DNA from: Candidatus Aminicenantes bacterium UBA4085 | GTDB taxonomy: Bacteria; Acidobacteriota; Aminicenantia; Aminicenantales; UBA4085 | Direction of reading: 5' to 3' | DNA: 13,710 nt | Assembly (NCBI GenBank): GCA_002383325.1 | Contig: DFYJ01000140.1 | Coordinates: 2,162 to 15,871 of the forward strand | Shown: in pieces, positions 1 through 7,409 of the stretch | Position numbering within the stretch: position 1 is the first letter of the stretch | How the letters are laid out: each line of letters opens with the position of its first letter | Notes under the pieces: model-generated | The model's database searches: none | What the model was told of the DNA's origin: nothing | Seen by the model: the letters and a program-made list of their open reading frames with translations, nothing else | Position numbers and translations under genes: made by a program

Positions 1-181
1 GGTGCAGGCCGGGCTCGTCGTCGTTGACGAAAACCGAGGCTGTGATGTGCATGGCGTTGACCAGGCAGAGCCCTTCCCGGATGCCGCTCTCGAGCAGGCA
101 ATCCTGGACCTGGGACGTGATGTTGAGATAGCCGCGGCGGGAAGGGACATTGAACCAGAGCTCTTTGCGGTAGGACTTCAT
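1..181 (-). CDS. yjbQ: YjbQ/UPF0047 family protein, 5' part only
   Basis: About 60 codons are present; the gene runs off the left edge, so the C-terminal half is missing. Translation from ATG at 181 begins [20 protein letters not shown] and contains the stretch [20 protein letters not shown]. That is the conserved His-Thr-Ala-Ser and Asn-Asp-Asp-Glu region typical of the UPF0047/YjbQ family. Family members are small soluble cytoplasmic proteins; some have weak thiamine-phosphate synthase activity in vitro, but the physiological role is unsettled. A GAGGAG ribosome-binding site lies 6 nt before the ATG and fixes the start. It is divergent from the deacetylase operon and has its own promoter. 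The family call is secure; the function is not. Confidence 0.85.
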   Translation of the reverse strand, partial: MKSYRKELWFNVPSRRGYLNITSQVQDCLLESGIREGLCLVNAMHITASVFVNDDEPGLH

Positions 182-198
182 GGTCGGCTCCTCGGGCC

Positions 199-228
199 AG
201 GGTAATGCAGGCCGTCGGGGGCTGTCAA
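199..228 (-). promoter_or_regulatory. Promoter for the YjbQ gene
   Basis: On the minus strand a perfect TTGACA (228-223) is followed after 18 bp by TACCCT (204-199), which keeps the TA...T positions of a -10 element. Transcription would start near 192 and give a leader of about 11 nt that is essentially just the GAGGAG ribosome-binding site. Read by eye, not tested. Confidence 0.5.
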
Positions 229-272
229 CAGGGTTCAGGCCGTCCGGGAAGCAGCGGAGAATTCAGAGGAGC

Positions 273-301
273 GTCCGCCTTGACATGGCTTCCAGGCGGA
301 C
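273..301. promoter_or_regulatory. Inverted repeat over the deacetylase promoter, possible operator
   Basis: The arms GTCCGCCT (273-280) and AGGCGGAC (294-301) are perfect 8-bp inverted copies separated by 13 bp. Arm centres are about 21 bp apart, two helical turns. The left arm touches the first base of the -35 hexamer and the right arm ends one base before the -10, so a dimeric repressor bound here would block RNA polymerase. The repeat lies upstream of the predicted transcription start, so an RNA hairpin is less likely. The operator role is inference from position and symmetry. Confidence 0.4.
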
Positions 302-308
302 ATACGAT
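280..308 (+). promoter_or_regulatory. Promoter for the deacetylase/acyltransferase operon
   Basis: TTGACA (280-285), a 17-bp spacer and TACGAT (303-308) make a near-consensus sigma-70-type promoter. The predicted transcription start near 315 gives a leader of about 65 nt before the GTG at 380. The leader contains a purine-rich AGGAGGGG at 341-348 and another GGGAGGGAAGG at 359-369 nearer the start codon. Confidence 0.6.
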
Positions 309-379
309 CCACCCATCTTCAGGCGCGGCATCTGCCGTCAAGGAGGGGAGACCGCCCTGGGAGGGAAGGTGTTCCGGTT

Positions 380-2254
380 GTGAAATTGAGCGGTTCATTC
401 CCTTGTCCCTTCAAGTTCACCCTATCGGCCATTGTCCTCTCAATCTTGGCCTCGGTGGGGCTCACGGCTCCTGCGGCGATGCGGGCGTCGGCTGCTCTCG
501 ATCTCGCGGTCAAGCCCTATCGCGTTCTGCTGGTCATCGGTGATCAGTGGAAGGACCCTCAGAGCGCGCTCATCGCCGACGGGGCTGAGTTCCAGGACCT
601 GGTTACCCTGCTGAAATCGTGGGGCGTGCCCTTCGACATCGCCCGGTTGGACCGGGAGCGCTTGAGCCTCGGCCTCTTCCTCGACGCCGCCGGCGGACCG
701 CGCTACGGGGCCGTCCTATGGGACGCCGATCAAACCGGGCCGATTCTTCCGCAGGATTACAAGGTCCTGGATCAGGCCGTCCGCCGGCACCGCATCAGCC
801 TCATCGCCCTGGCCGACCGGATCAAGGAGCCGGTGATCCAGGGCCTGCTCGGCGTGCGCTACCGAGCCTTCCATCCCCACAGCTCCGACCTGAAGATCGA
901 AGGGGCCCACTTCCTGACCCGCGGCCTTCCCGATCCGCTCGATGCCGGCGACCTGCCGGCCGCCTTCAAGGGGAGGGTCCAGGCCGATGTGCTGGATGCC
1001 GAGGTCCTGGTCCGGCAGGGGAATTGGCCGCAGGTCACGATCAAAGCCGTGGACCCCGAGACTCGGGCCATATGGATCGGCGGCGATCCGGCCCGCATGC
1101 TCTCCTACCAGCCCGTGCGGACCCTGCTCAAGCGGGCCCTGACCGAAGCCATCGGCTACGCCCTGGTCAAGAGCTGGAGGGACCGGATCATCCTGGTCAT
1201 GGACGACCTGGGAAGCGCCCAGAACGCCTGGCTGGAGCATTGGCACTATCCGGCGCTGACCGCCGACCAGGTCCGCCGATACATCCTGGACCCTCTCAAA
1301 GCCCATGAGGCCGTGCTGGTCGTCAATGCCGTGCCCGGCTTCGTGGACGACGCGGCCCGCGGCGTGGTCCCCGCCTGGGGGCCGCCCTTTGTCGACGGCT
1401 TCGGGACGCGCCAGGATTACCGCTCGATGAAGGAAGGGCTGGACGAGGGCGTGGCCGCGGGTTTGATCGAGATCCAAAGCCACGGCTTGACCCACATGCA
1501 GCCCGACCTGGACTCGCCTCCGGGACCGTGGTGGGGGACGCCGCTGGACGGCGAGCGGGCCGAGGTCGGCTGGTACAGGGAGTTCTTCGACACGCGCCGC
1601 AACGCGGAGATCCCGGCCGAGGTCCAGATCTCGCGCCTGCAAAAGTCGATCGAATGGCTGACGGCGCAATTCGGGGCCGCCCCGCTGGCTTTCGCCGCCG
1701 GCGGGAACGCGGTCTCGACTTCCTGGGCCAACAACACGTTCCGCCTGGCAGCCCGGGCCGGCTTCGGCTGGTACGGCGGCTACCTGGGCGAGGATTTCGC
1801 CATCCAGGGCAACGCCAATGGCTCGGCCCCGTTCGGCGGGACGGACGACGTCCCGCTGATCCTGCCCGCCCCGCCCGACGGCCACGATCGGGGCGTAGCC
1901 CTGCGGCCGGAAGGTTTTGCCGAGGTCTTCGCCGCGTACCCGCGAGCCCGTTTCATCGGCCTCAACGAATACATCGCCTATATCCACGCTTCCATCCGGC
2001 CGGTGCCGGGAAGCTTCGGGCTGGAAGTGGCCGGGCATCCGCGCCTCGGCCGCTTCCTCGAGACCCATACGGCGGCCTGGGATCTTCACCTCGCCGACTG
2101 GCTCGCCGGGCGGATGGCTGGTCGGGAAAGGACGCTCAAGGCGGACGACCGCTCTCAAGTCTTTCGGCCCGTGGAATGGACGACGATCGAATTTCAGCCC
2201 GGCCGGGCCGCCCATAGAATCGAAATCGCTCCGCGCAGGGGAGGTAAGCCATGA
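380..2254 (+). CDS. Exported polysaccharide-deacetylase-fold (NodB-like) protein
   Basis: 624 aa from GTG, preceded by a purine-rich GGGAGGGAAGG ending 10 nt upstream. The N-terminus is a signal peptide: basic start, hydrophobic core at about 13-33, small residues near 36-39. Residues about 45-250 look like an alpha/beta Rossmann-type domain (YRVLLVIGDQW, YGAVLWDAD). From about 268 there is a NodB-like domain. Its metal-binding residues appear conserved: MDD at 274-276 and SHGLTHM with H368 and H372. The usual Arg-containing motif 3 of carbohydrate esterase family 4 is replaced by FAAGGN, and the residue after the first His is Gly rather than Ser/Thr. It may therefore be a divergent deacetylase of an extracellular glycan or a non-classical metal-dependent hydrolase. 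The stop codon overlaps the next start by 4 bp (ATGA), indicating translational coupling with the acyltransferase. Fold call fairly secure; substrate unknown. Confidence 0.75.
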   Translation: MKLSGSFPCPFKFTLSAIVLSILASVGLTAPAAMRASAALDLAVKPYRVLLVIGDQWKDPQSALIADGAEFQDLVTLLKSWGVPFDIARLDRERLSLGLFLDAAGGPRYGAVLWDADQTGPILPQDYKVLDQAVRRHRISLIALADRIKEPVIQGLLGVRYRAFHPHSSDLKIEGAHFLTRGLPDPLDAGDLPAAFKGRVQADVLDAEVLVRQGNWPQVTIKAVDPETRAIWIGGDPARMLSYQPVRTLLKRALTEAIGYALVKSWRDRIILVMDDLGSAQNAWLEHWHYPALTADQVRRYILDPLKAHEAVLVVNAVPGFVDDAARGVVPAWGPPFVDGFGTRQDYRSMKEGLDEGVAAGLIEIQSHGLTHMQPDLDSPPGPWWGTPLDGERAEVGWYREFFDTRRNAEIPAEVQISRLQKSIEWLTAQFGAAPLAFAAGGNAVSTSWANNTFRLAARAGFGWYGGYLGEDFAIQGNANGSAPFGGTDDVPLILPAPPDGHDRGVALRPEGFAEVFAAYPRARFIGLNEYIAYIHASIRPVPGSFGLEVAGHPRLGRFLETHTAAWDLHLADWLAGRMAGRERTLKADDRSQVFRPVEWTTIEFQPGRAAHRIEIAPRRGGKP

Positions 2255-3363
2255 ATGAGAACGCCGCCCGGGCCGACGAGTTTAAAGACCGGCTCTTCTC
2301 GCTCGATTTCTTCCGCGGGCTGACCATGTTCCTCCTGATCGGGGAGAGCACCCATATCTACGCCTATCTGGTCGACCCGGCCCTCCAGGGGACCTTCCTC
2401 TTCGCCCTCGGCACCCAGTTCGACCACCACCCCTGGGCCGGGCTGCGCTTCTGGGACCTGGTCCAGCCGTTCTTCATGTTCATTGTCGGGGCGGCCATGG
2501 CCCTCTCGGCGGCCAGGCGGGAGAAACGGGGCGACAGCCGCGCCCTCATCACCCGGCATGTCGTCAAAAGGGCCTTTCTCCTCCTCCTGATCGGCTGGGC
2601 CCTCTACTGCATCGAACCCGGCCGTATCACCTTCCGCTTCCAGAACGTCCTGGCTCAGCTGTCGGTGACGACGATCATCGCCTATCTGCTGATGCGCAAG
2701 CCGGTCAAGGTCCAGCTCGCTTGGAGCTTCGCCTTCATCCTGGCCACGGAGGTCATCTACCGCGTCTTTTGGGTGCCCGGGTTCAATCAGCCCTTCGTCC
2801 CCGACCACAACTTCGGAGCCTGGTTCGACATGCTCGTCTCCGGCGAGCTGTCGGCCGGGCACTGGGTCTCCTTCAACGCCCTGCCGACGGCCGCCCACAC
2901 CGTCTGGGGCGTGCTGGCGGCCCAGTGGCTGATGGGCGCCAAGCCGGTCCGCTGCAAAGTCAGGCGGCTGGCCTTTTTCGGCGTCATCGGTGTCGCGGCA
3001 GGCTTCGGCCTAACCGCAGTCACGCCGATGATCAAGCGGATCTGCACCAGCTCGTTCGTCATCGCTTCGGGCGGCTTCTGCCTGCTGATGATGGCCCTCT
3101 GCTACTGGGCTTTCGACGTCAGGAAGGTCCGCAAGGGGATCGTCTTCTTCAACATCGTGGGGGTCAACTGCCTGGCCATCTACATCTTCACCCAGACCGG
3201 GGCCACGGAGTGGCTCAAGCACCTGGCCCGGCCGTTCACCCAGCTCCTGTTCGGCTGGGCCGGCCGGCTGCCGGCGGAGTTCGCCCTGAGCCTGGTCGCC
3301 TGGGCCATGCTCTGGTCGATCTGCCTGTGGCTCTACCGGAAGAAGATACTCATCAAAATCTGA
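2251..3363 (+). CDS. HGSNAT/NagX-type membrane acyltransferase (COG4299, DUF5009-like)
   Basis: 370 aa, integral membrane protein with roughly ten hydrophobic segments. Family signatures are RLFSLDFFRGLTM at 14-26, HHPWAGLRFWDLVQPFFMF at 59-77, and KRICTSSFVIASGG in the C-terminal third. Relatives include human heparan-alpha-glucosaminide N-acetyltransferase, which moves an acetyl group from cytosolic acetyl-CoA across the membrane onto an amino sugar, and bacterial NagX-type proteins. By analogy this would acylate an amino sugar on the outer face of the inner membrane. A good ribosome-binding site, GGAGGT at 2240-2245, precedes the ATG, which overlaps the deacetylase stop. The pairing suggests acetyl addition and removal on the same glycan; that link is inference. 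Confidence 0.85.
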   Translation: MNENAARADEFKDRLFSLDFFRGLTMFLLIGESTHIYAYLVDPALQGTFLFALGTQFDHHPWAGLRFWDLVQPFFMFIVGAAMALSAARREKRGDSRALITRHVVKRAFLLLLIGWALYCIEPGRITFRFQNVLAQLSVTTIIAYLLMRKPVKVQLAWSFAFILATEVIYRVFWVPGFNQPFVPDHNFGAWFDMLVSGELSAGHWVSFNALPTAAHTVWGVLAAQWLMGAKPVRCKVRRLAFFGVIGVAAGFGLTAVTPMIKRICTSSFVIASGGFCLLMMALCYWAFDVRKVRKGIVFFNIVGVNCLAIYIFTQTGATEWLKHLARPFTQLLFGWAGRLPAEFALSLVAWAMLWSICLWLYRKKILIKI

Positions 3364-3364
3364 A

Positions 3365-3385
3365 GCCGGGCTACTTCAGCCCGGC
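3365..3385. terminator. Hairpin between convergent genes, possible bidirectional terminator
   Basis: GCCGGGCT (3365-3372) and AGCCCGGC (3378-3385) form a perfect 8-bp stem with a 5-nt loop. It starts directly after the acyltransferase stop and overlaps the last codons of the double-SGNH gene. Read on the minus strand it is followed by a moderately T-rich TTCAGATTTTG; there is no T tract on the plus strand. A terminator is therefore more credible for the minus-strand gene. Confidence 0.4.
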
Positions 3386-5131
3386 GGCGATGCGCCTGTA
3401 CCCCTCGGCATTGGGATGGAGCCCGTCGACGAACAGCGATTCGTCGATCCGCCCGCCCCGGCTCAACAAGGCCCGGCCGGGATCCGCGTAGCGGACGCCG
3501 ATATCCTTGGCCAGGCGGGCATATTTGCGGTTGAGGACCCGGATCCGCCCTTCCATCCCCCGGCGCGGATAGAGCCCGAGGAGGACAACATCAGCATGCG
3601 GCTGGCGGGCCCGCACGGCTTCGAGCAACCGCCGCATCCCGGCCAGGATTACGGTGTTCGTATCCCTGGACAGGTTGTTGGTTCCGATGGAGATCAGGAC
3701 TCTCTCAGCCCGATATCCGTCAAGCTCGTCGTGGTAGACCCGCCAAAGGACGTTCTCGATGAAATCCCAGCCGAAGCCGAGGTTCCTGGTTCCCCAGGCG
3801 GATAAGCGCCCGGCCCACGAATCCTCGCCGCGATGGAGCGGGTGAGCGGACTCACCGGCCCAGTAGTGAGTGATGGAGTCGCCCAGGATGACCGTCCTGG
3901 GCCCGCTCTCCGCGTTCATCCGCAGTATTTCCTGGTGGCGTGCTTCCCAATCATAGAGCGCCGGCTCCCGGTACTGCGTGACCGGGATCGTCGAAATCTC
4001 CGGCCCAATCGGCTGGGCCAGAATCGGGCGCAGGGCCTTTTCGTAGGCCGCGGCGTAGGCCGCCATGCCCAGGTCGGACGGGTGCGTGCCGTCGACCATG
4101 TCATCCAGGCCGAGTCCGATCTCCTCCCGGGTCAGAAGGTGAAGGCCCGGCACGCCTTCCTTCCGCAGATCCTCGAAGGCCTGATGCTGGATGAGGTTGA
4201 CTTCCAATGGATCGCGCCTTCGGGCCGCGACGATGGATCCGTCCGAATATCCGGCGTGGTCGGCTGAGAGGATGGGGACGTCCGTCCGGGCCCGCCGCAG
4301 GACGCGCACGGCCTCCTTGATGCGGCGCCCCACCTCCTCCCGCGGAAAATCGGAGGCGTTCCAGAGGTTGGGCAGGCAGTCCAGGATGACGGCGGCCGCA
4401 TCGATCTCGCCGATCAAGCCGAGGAGGGCCGGCTCGAGCTGGCCGTTGCCGGAGAAGCCCAGGTTGATCAGCGGGCGGTCGATGGCCCGGCCGAGGATGG
4501 CCGTCCAGGCCATGCCCGGCCGCGAGGCGCAAGCGCCATGGGCGATGCTGGTGCCGTAGACGACGATCGGCTTTTCCCGGCGGGCGGGGAGGACAGACCA
4601 GACGGCTCCCTCCTCGACGCCGATCTCGAGATCGCTCACGGCGTTGTAGAGCGGGAGGTAGAGACGGTATTCACGGCCCATCTTGTGGTAGCGGTCGTTG
4701 GGCTCCAGGCCCTCGAAGCGGTAGAGCACCGTGTTGCCGAAAGCGTAGCGGCCCTTGGCCCAGAGCCATTTTCCGTCGGCATCCTTGGCGTAGAGATCGA
4801 CGCCGCTGACGGCGGTGGCGGGCATATGGGGCATGGCGGCCGGACCTTCGATTCGGTAGCGGACATGGATGGCCGCGGAATCGGTTCGGAACCGGATGAC
4901 GAGGCCGGCCGAATGCCGGGACAGGTTCCAGACTTCGGGACGGACGGCCTCCTTGGCCCGGTCGGGAAGCCGTGCGAAGAGCGCTGACTGTCCGGGCCAG
5001 GCCTGGCCTTCCATCGCGACCGCCGGGCCGGGGACGGGCTTCCTCCAGGTCAAGCGCGGCTCGTCTTGGGCGGAGGAGAAGGGAGTTAGAAGGAGGAGAA
5101 AAGCGAGAACGACGATCCTTGAGGGGCGCAT
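3371..5131 (-). CDS. Secreted protein with two SGNH/GDSL hydrolase domains
   Basis: 586 aa. Signal peptide with hydrophobic core VVLAFLLLLTPF and likely cleavage after SSA (about residue 21). An N-terminal beta-rich region (to about 185, including VSGVDLYAKD) resembles the accessory domain that precedes some SGNH hydrolases. Domain 1 (about 190-365) has YGTSIAHG with nucleophile S195, the downstream NLGFSGNG, and DGTHPSDLG with D347 and H350. Domain 2 (about 410-586) has LGDSITHYW with S419, NLGFGWD, SIGTNN and VDGLHPNAEG with D569 and H572; it resembles platelet-activating-factor acetylhydrolase-like esterases. Both catalytic triads look intact. Likely substrates are ester groups on exported glycans or lipids. 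It is transcribed alone, tail-to-tail with the acyltransferase operon. The ATG has no Shine-Dalgarno sequence. Family secure; substrate unknown. Confidence 0.88.
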   Translation of the reverse strand: MRPSRIVVLAFLLLLTPFSSAQDEPRLTWRKPVPGPAVAMEGQAWPGQSALFARLPDRAKEAVRPEVWNLSRHSAGLVIRFRTDSAAIHVRYRIEGPAAMPHMPATAVSGVDLYAKDADGKWLWAKGRYAFGNTVLYRFEGLEPNDRYHKMGREYRLYLPLYNAVSDLEIGVEEGAVWSVLPARREKPIVVYGTSIAHGACASRPGMAWTAILGRAIDRPLINLGFSGNGQLEPALLGLIGEIDAAAVILDCLPNLWNASDFPREEVGRRIKEAVRVLRRARTDVPILSADHAGYSDGSIVAARRRDPLEVNLIQHQAFEDLRKEGVPGLHLLTREEIGLGLDDMVDGTHPSDLGMAAYAAAYEKALRPILAQPIGPEISTIPVTQYREPALYDWEARHQEILRMNAESGPRTVILGDSITHYWAGESAHPLHRGEDSWAGRLSAWGTRNLGFGWDFIENVLWRVYHDELDGYRAERVLISIGTNNLSRDTNTVILAGMRRLLEAVRARQPHADVVLLGLYPRRGMEGRIRVLNRKYARLAKDIGVRYADPGRALLSRGGRIDESLFVDGLHPNAEGYRRIAAGLK

Positions 5132-5139
5132 GGGAGGCC

Positions 5140-5169
5140 AGTATACGACTGTTCCAGCGGAGCGCTCAA
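5140..5169 (-). promoter_or_regulatory. Promoter for the double-SGNH gene, likely leaderless
   Basis: Minus strand TTGAGC (5169-5164), an 18-bp spacer and TATACT (5145-5140). Only 8 bp separate the -10 from the ATG at 5131, so transcription should start within 2 nt of the start codon or at it. The intervening GGCCTCCC contains no ribosome-binding site. The rest of the 130-bp gap up to 5261 holds only GC-rich palindromes and no clear terminator. Confidence 0.5.
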
Positions 5170-5261
5170 GGCAGCCATCAGGCCCGGCCGAGGTTTCCGC
5201 GCGGGGCCCCGGGATAAGCTCATCATAGACGGGTTGCCGGCTTCAGACAAAGGGATAGGGG

Positions 5262-7409
5262 TTATGAGCGGCGATAGCGCGGGTCCGCGGCCAGAGCGGC
5301 CAAGAGGGCCAGATGCAGAATCGCCAGGGCGGCGAACAGCCGGTCGAGTCCGGCCAGGGGGACCAGGACGGCGGCCAGGACGAGCGCTCCGGCGAAGGAG
5401 CCCAGCAGATCGGCGGCGTAGCCCCGTCCGGCCTCCTCCGGAGGCGCGGGGCAGGCCCGGACCAGGGCGTTGAAGAAGAAGCCGCTCCAATATCCCCAGA
5501 CTGGAAAGAGGCAGGCGAACCCGATCGGGCCCAGGAACTTGTCCCAGCCCAGGGCGGACAGCCCGAGAAGGAGTGCGGCGAACGCGGGGGGGAGCAAAAC
5601 GGCGGCCCCTAACCTCCCCGGACCGCGTCGGCCACGCCAGGCCCCGGCCGCTGTCCCGGCCATGAACAGTCCGAGAAGAAGGGCCATGCGGCCGTAGAGG
5701 CCGCCGTGCAGGGTCTGGAAGCGGATGAACAGCAGGATCTCCGCGGCCATGGCCGTGGCCCCGAGGGTCAAGTAGGGATAGGCGGGCGGCGTGCGTCGTC
5801 CGCGCCGGGCCTTCCCGACCGAGAGGAGCATGGACAACAGGAGCGGCAGCAGCGCCGCAGCGAGAAGGAGCCGGGGGGATACCCGAGCCAGCCCGCCGAT
5901 CATTGCCGCGTCCGCCCCGCGCTTCTGGACGCTCCACAGCCGGGCATGGAAGTAATAGCTGATCGGCCGGTCGTCCGAGTTGATGATCGGATCGGCGGCG
6001 TCCAGGGCCGCCCGCAGCCGATCGATCCGCAGGGGATGCAGCCGGGCCCGAAGGGACTCGCTGTTGAGAGAAGGCGTGGCCGTCCCGCGCCGCCCCATCT
6101 CCTCCGCCAGATGGACGGGATCGACGGTCAGATCTCCGCCGGAGGCCAGGAAAACGGCCGAAGCGCCCGGGATGATTTCCACCCGGGCGAAGGCCGAAGC
6201 CAGAGTCGCCCGGTGCGCGGCCAGATAGCCGGCCAGGGCGGGACCGATGTAGTTCTCGGCCGCGCCGGCCCTGAAGGAGAGTACGCCTTCGGGGGAGAGC
6301 CTGGCGGCGGCCAAGCGGAAAAGCTCGGCTGAGAAGTAGCGGTTGAGCTGGGCCGTGGCCGGGTCGGGCCATCCGATCAAGATGACGTCATAGTCGGGCC
6401 CCGGGCTGCCCAGGAATCCCCTCCCGTCGGCGATCGTCAGACGGACGCGGGGATCGGACAGGGCCTCGCGGTCGGCTTCCGAAAGGTAGGGCCTGACGGC
6501 TTTGACGTACGAAGCGTCGCCCTCGACGATCTCGACCGAGGCCGGGCCGTAGCGGAGGGCCTCCGCGGCAGGACCGGCCAGGCCCCCGCCCAGGAGAAGG
6601 ACGCGTCCGGTTCGCGGCCGCTGCAGGAAGGCGAAGGCCACCGCCTCCTCGGCTCCGGAGCGGTCGGCAGGTGAGTAGGACTTGAGGCCGTTCTCGTAGA
6701 TCGTCCACTCGTCCGCGGAGCGGATGACCTGGAGGCGGCCGTAGGGCCCGTCCCTGGTCAGGACCAGCTCGAAAGGGCGCCAGCGCAAGGCCTGGCCGGG
6801 GGAGTCCAAGATGGCCGGAAGCAGGCTCCAGGCGGCGACGGCGATCCAGGCCCAGGCGCGTTTCTTCCCGCGGTGCCAAGGTTGCGCAAGAAACACGGCC
6901 AGGACGCTGATGGAGGTCAGCGCCGCTCCGGCGGGCAGGAAGGGAATGAGGAGACCGTAGGAGAGGGCCGCCCCGGTCACGGCGCCGGCCGACTCTCGCA
7001 GATAGGCGCTCGAGGGACCGCTCTCGGCCGCCGTGCGGGCGAAAGCCGCCCCCAGGAAGAAATTGACGGGCAGGGAGGCGGCCGCGGCGAAGATCAGAAT
7101 CGGGCCGAAGCCGGTGACCTCGCCCGGCAGGAGCCCCAGGACGGGCCCGGCCAGCCGCAGCAGGGCGAAGCCGAGGGGAGCTCCGAACAGCGAGGCCAAC
7201 AGGCAGGTTTCGGCTTGGAAGCGGCCCAAGCGGCCTTGACCCGCGATCCGGCTTCCCAGGCCTCCCCACAGCAGCCAGAAGGCCAGGATAAAGCCGAGGG
7301 AGATCTCGGAGCCGTAGAACTGGGCCGTGAACTCTCGCAGCAGGAAGATCTGCCAGGCCGCGGCCAGAAAGCCCAGCCGGAAGGCGGCGGAGGGCGCCTT
7401 CAAGCCCAC
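5262..7409 (-). CDS. Membrane protein with spermidine-synthase-like methyltransferase-fold domain
   Basis: 715 aa if started at GTG 7409; TTG at 7403 is equally possible. A GTG at 7508 would extend it, but that stretch is a frame-shifted reading of the AmrS zinc-ribbon end, so I reject it. Order: about six transmembrane segments to residue 200, a soluble domain at about 215-475, then about seven more transmembrane segments. The soluble domain has the nucleotide-binding loop VLLLGGGLAG (glycines 274-276), the acidic strand end VEIVEGD, ADGRGFL, and IGWPDP with D349 in the region where aminopropyltransferases carry their catalytic acid. Such fusions are annotated as spermidine-synthase-like, but the polyamine reaction is rarely shown, and the substrate could be different or membrane-bound. 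It is the last gene of the DUF362 operon and overlaps AmrS by 10 bp, so its translation is probably coupled. Confidence 0.8.
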   Translation of the reverse strand: MGLKAPSAAFRLGFLAAAWQIFLLREFTAQFYGSEISLGFILAFWLLWGGLGSRIAGQGRLGRFQAETCLLASLFGAPLGFALLRLAGPVLGLLPGEVTGFGPILIFAAAASLPVNFFLGAAFARTAAESGPSSAYLRESAGAVTGAALSYGLLIPFLPAGAALTSISVLAVFLAQPWHRGKKRAWAWIAVAAWSLLPAILDSPGQALRWRPFELVLTRDGPYGRLQVIRSADEWTIYENGLKSYSPADRSGAEEAVAFAFLQRPRTGRVLLLGGGLAGPAAEALRYGPASVEIVEGDASYVKAVRPYLSEADREALSDPRVRLTIADGRGFLGSPGPDYDVILIGWPDPATAQLNRYFSAELFRLAAARLSPEGVLSFRAGAAENYIGPALAGYLAAHRATLASAFARVEIIPGASAVFLASGGDLTVDPVHLAEEMGRRGTATPSLNSESLRARLHPLRIDRLRAALDAADPIINSDDRPISYYFHARLWSVQKRGADAAMIGGLARVSPRLLLAAALLPLLLSMLLSVGKARRGRRTPPAYPYLTLGATAMAAEILLFIRFQTLHGGLYGRMALLLGLFMAGTAAGAWRGRRGPGRLGAAVLLPPAFAALLLGLSALGWDKFLGPIGFACLFPVWGYWSGFFFNALVRACPAPPEEAGRGYAADLLGSFAGALVLAAVLVPLAGLDRLFAALAILHLALLAALAADPRYRRS

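Noticed and set aside
716..2215. Long open frame on the minus strand opposite the deacetylase-fold gene
   Set aside because: The plus-strand gene has a signal peptide, NodB motifs and a coupled downstream gene. The opposite frame has no recognisable motif and is expected from GC-rich codon bias.
5190..5261. GC palindromes (for example CGGGGCCCCG at 5202-5211) as a terminator for the synthase operon
   Set aside because: There is no loop and no T run on the minus strand, so they do not form a convincing intrinsic terminator.
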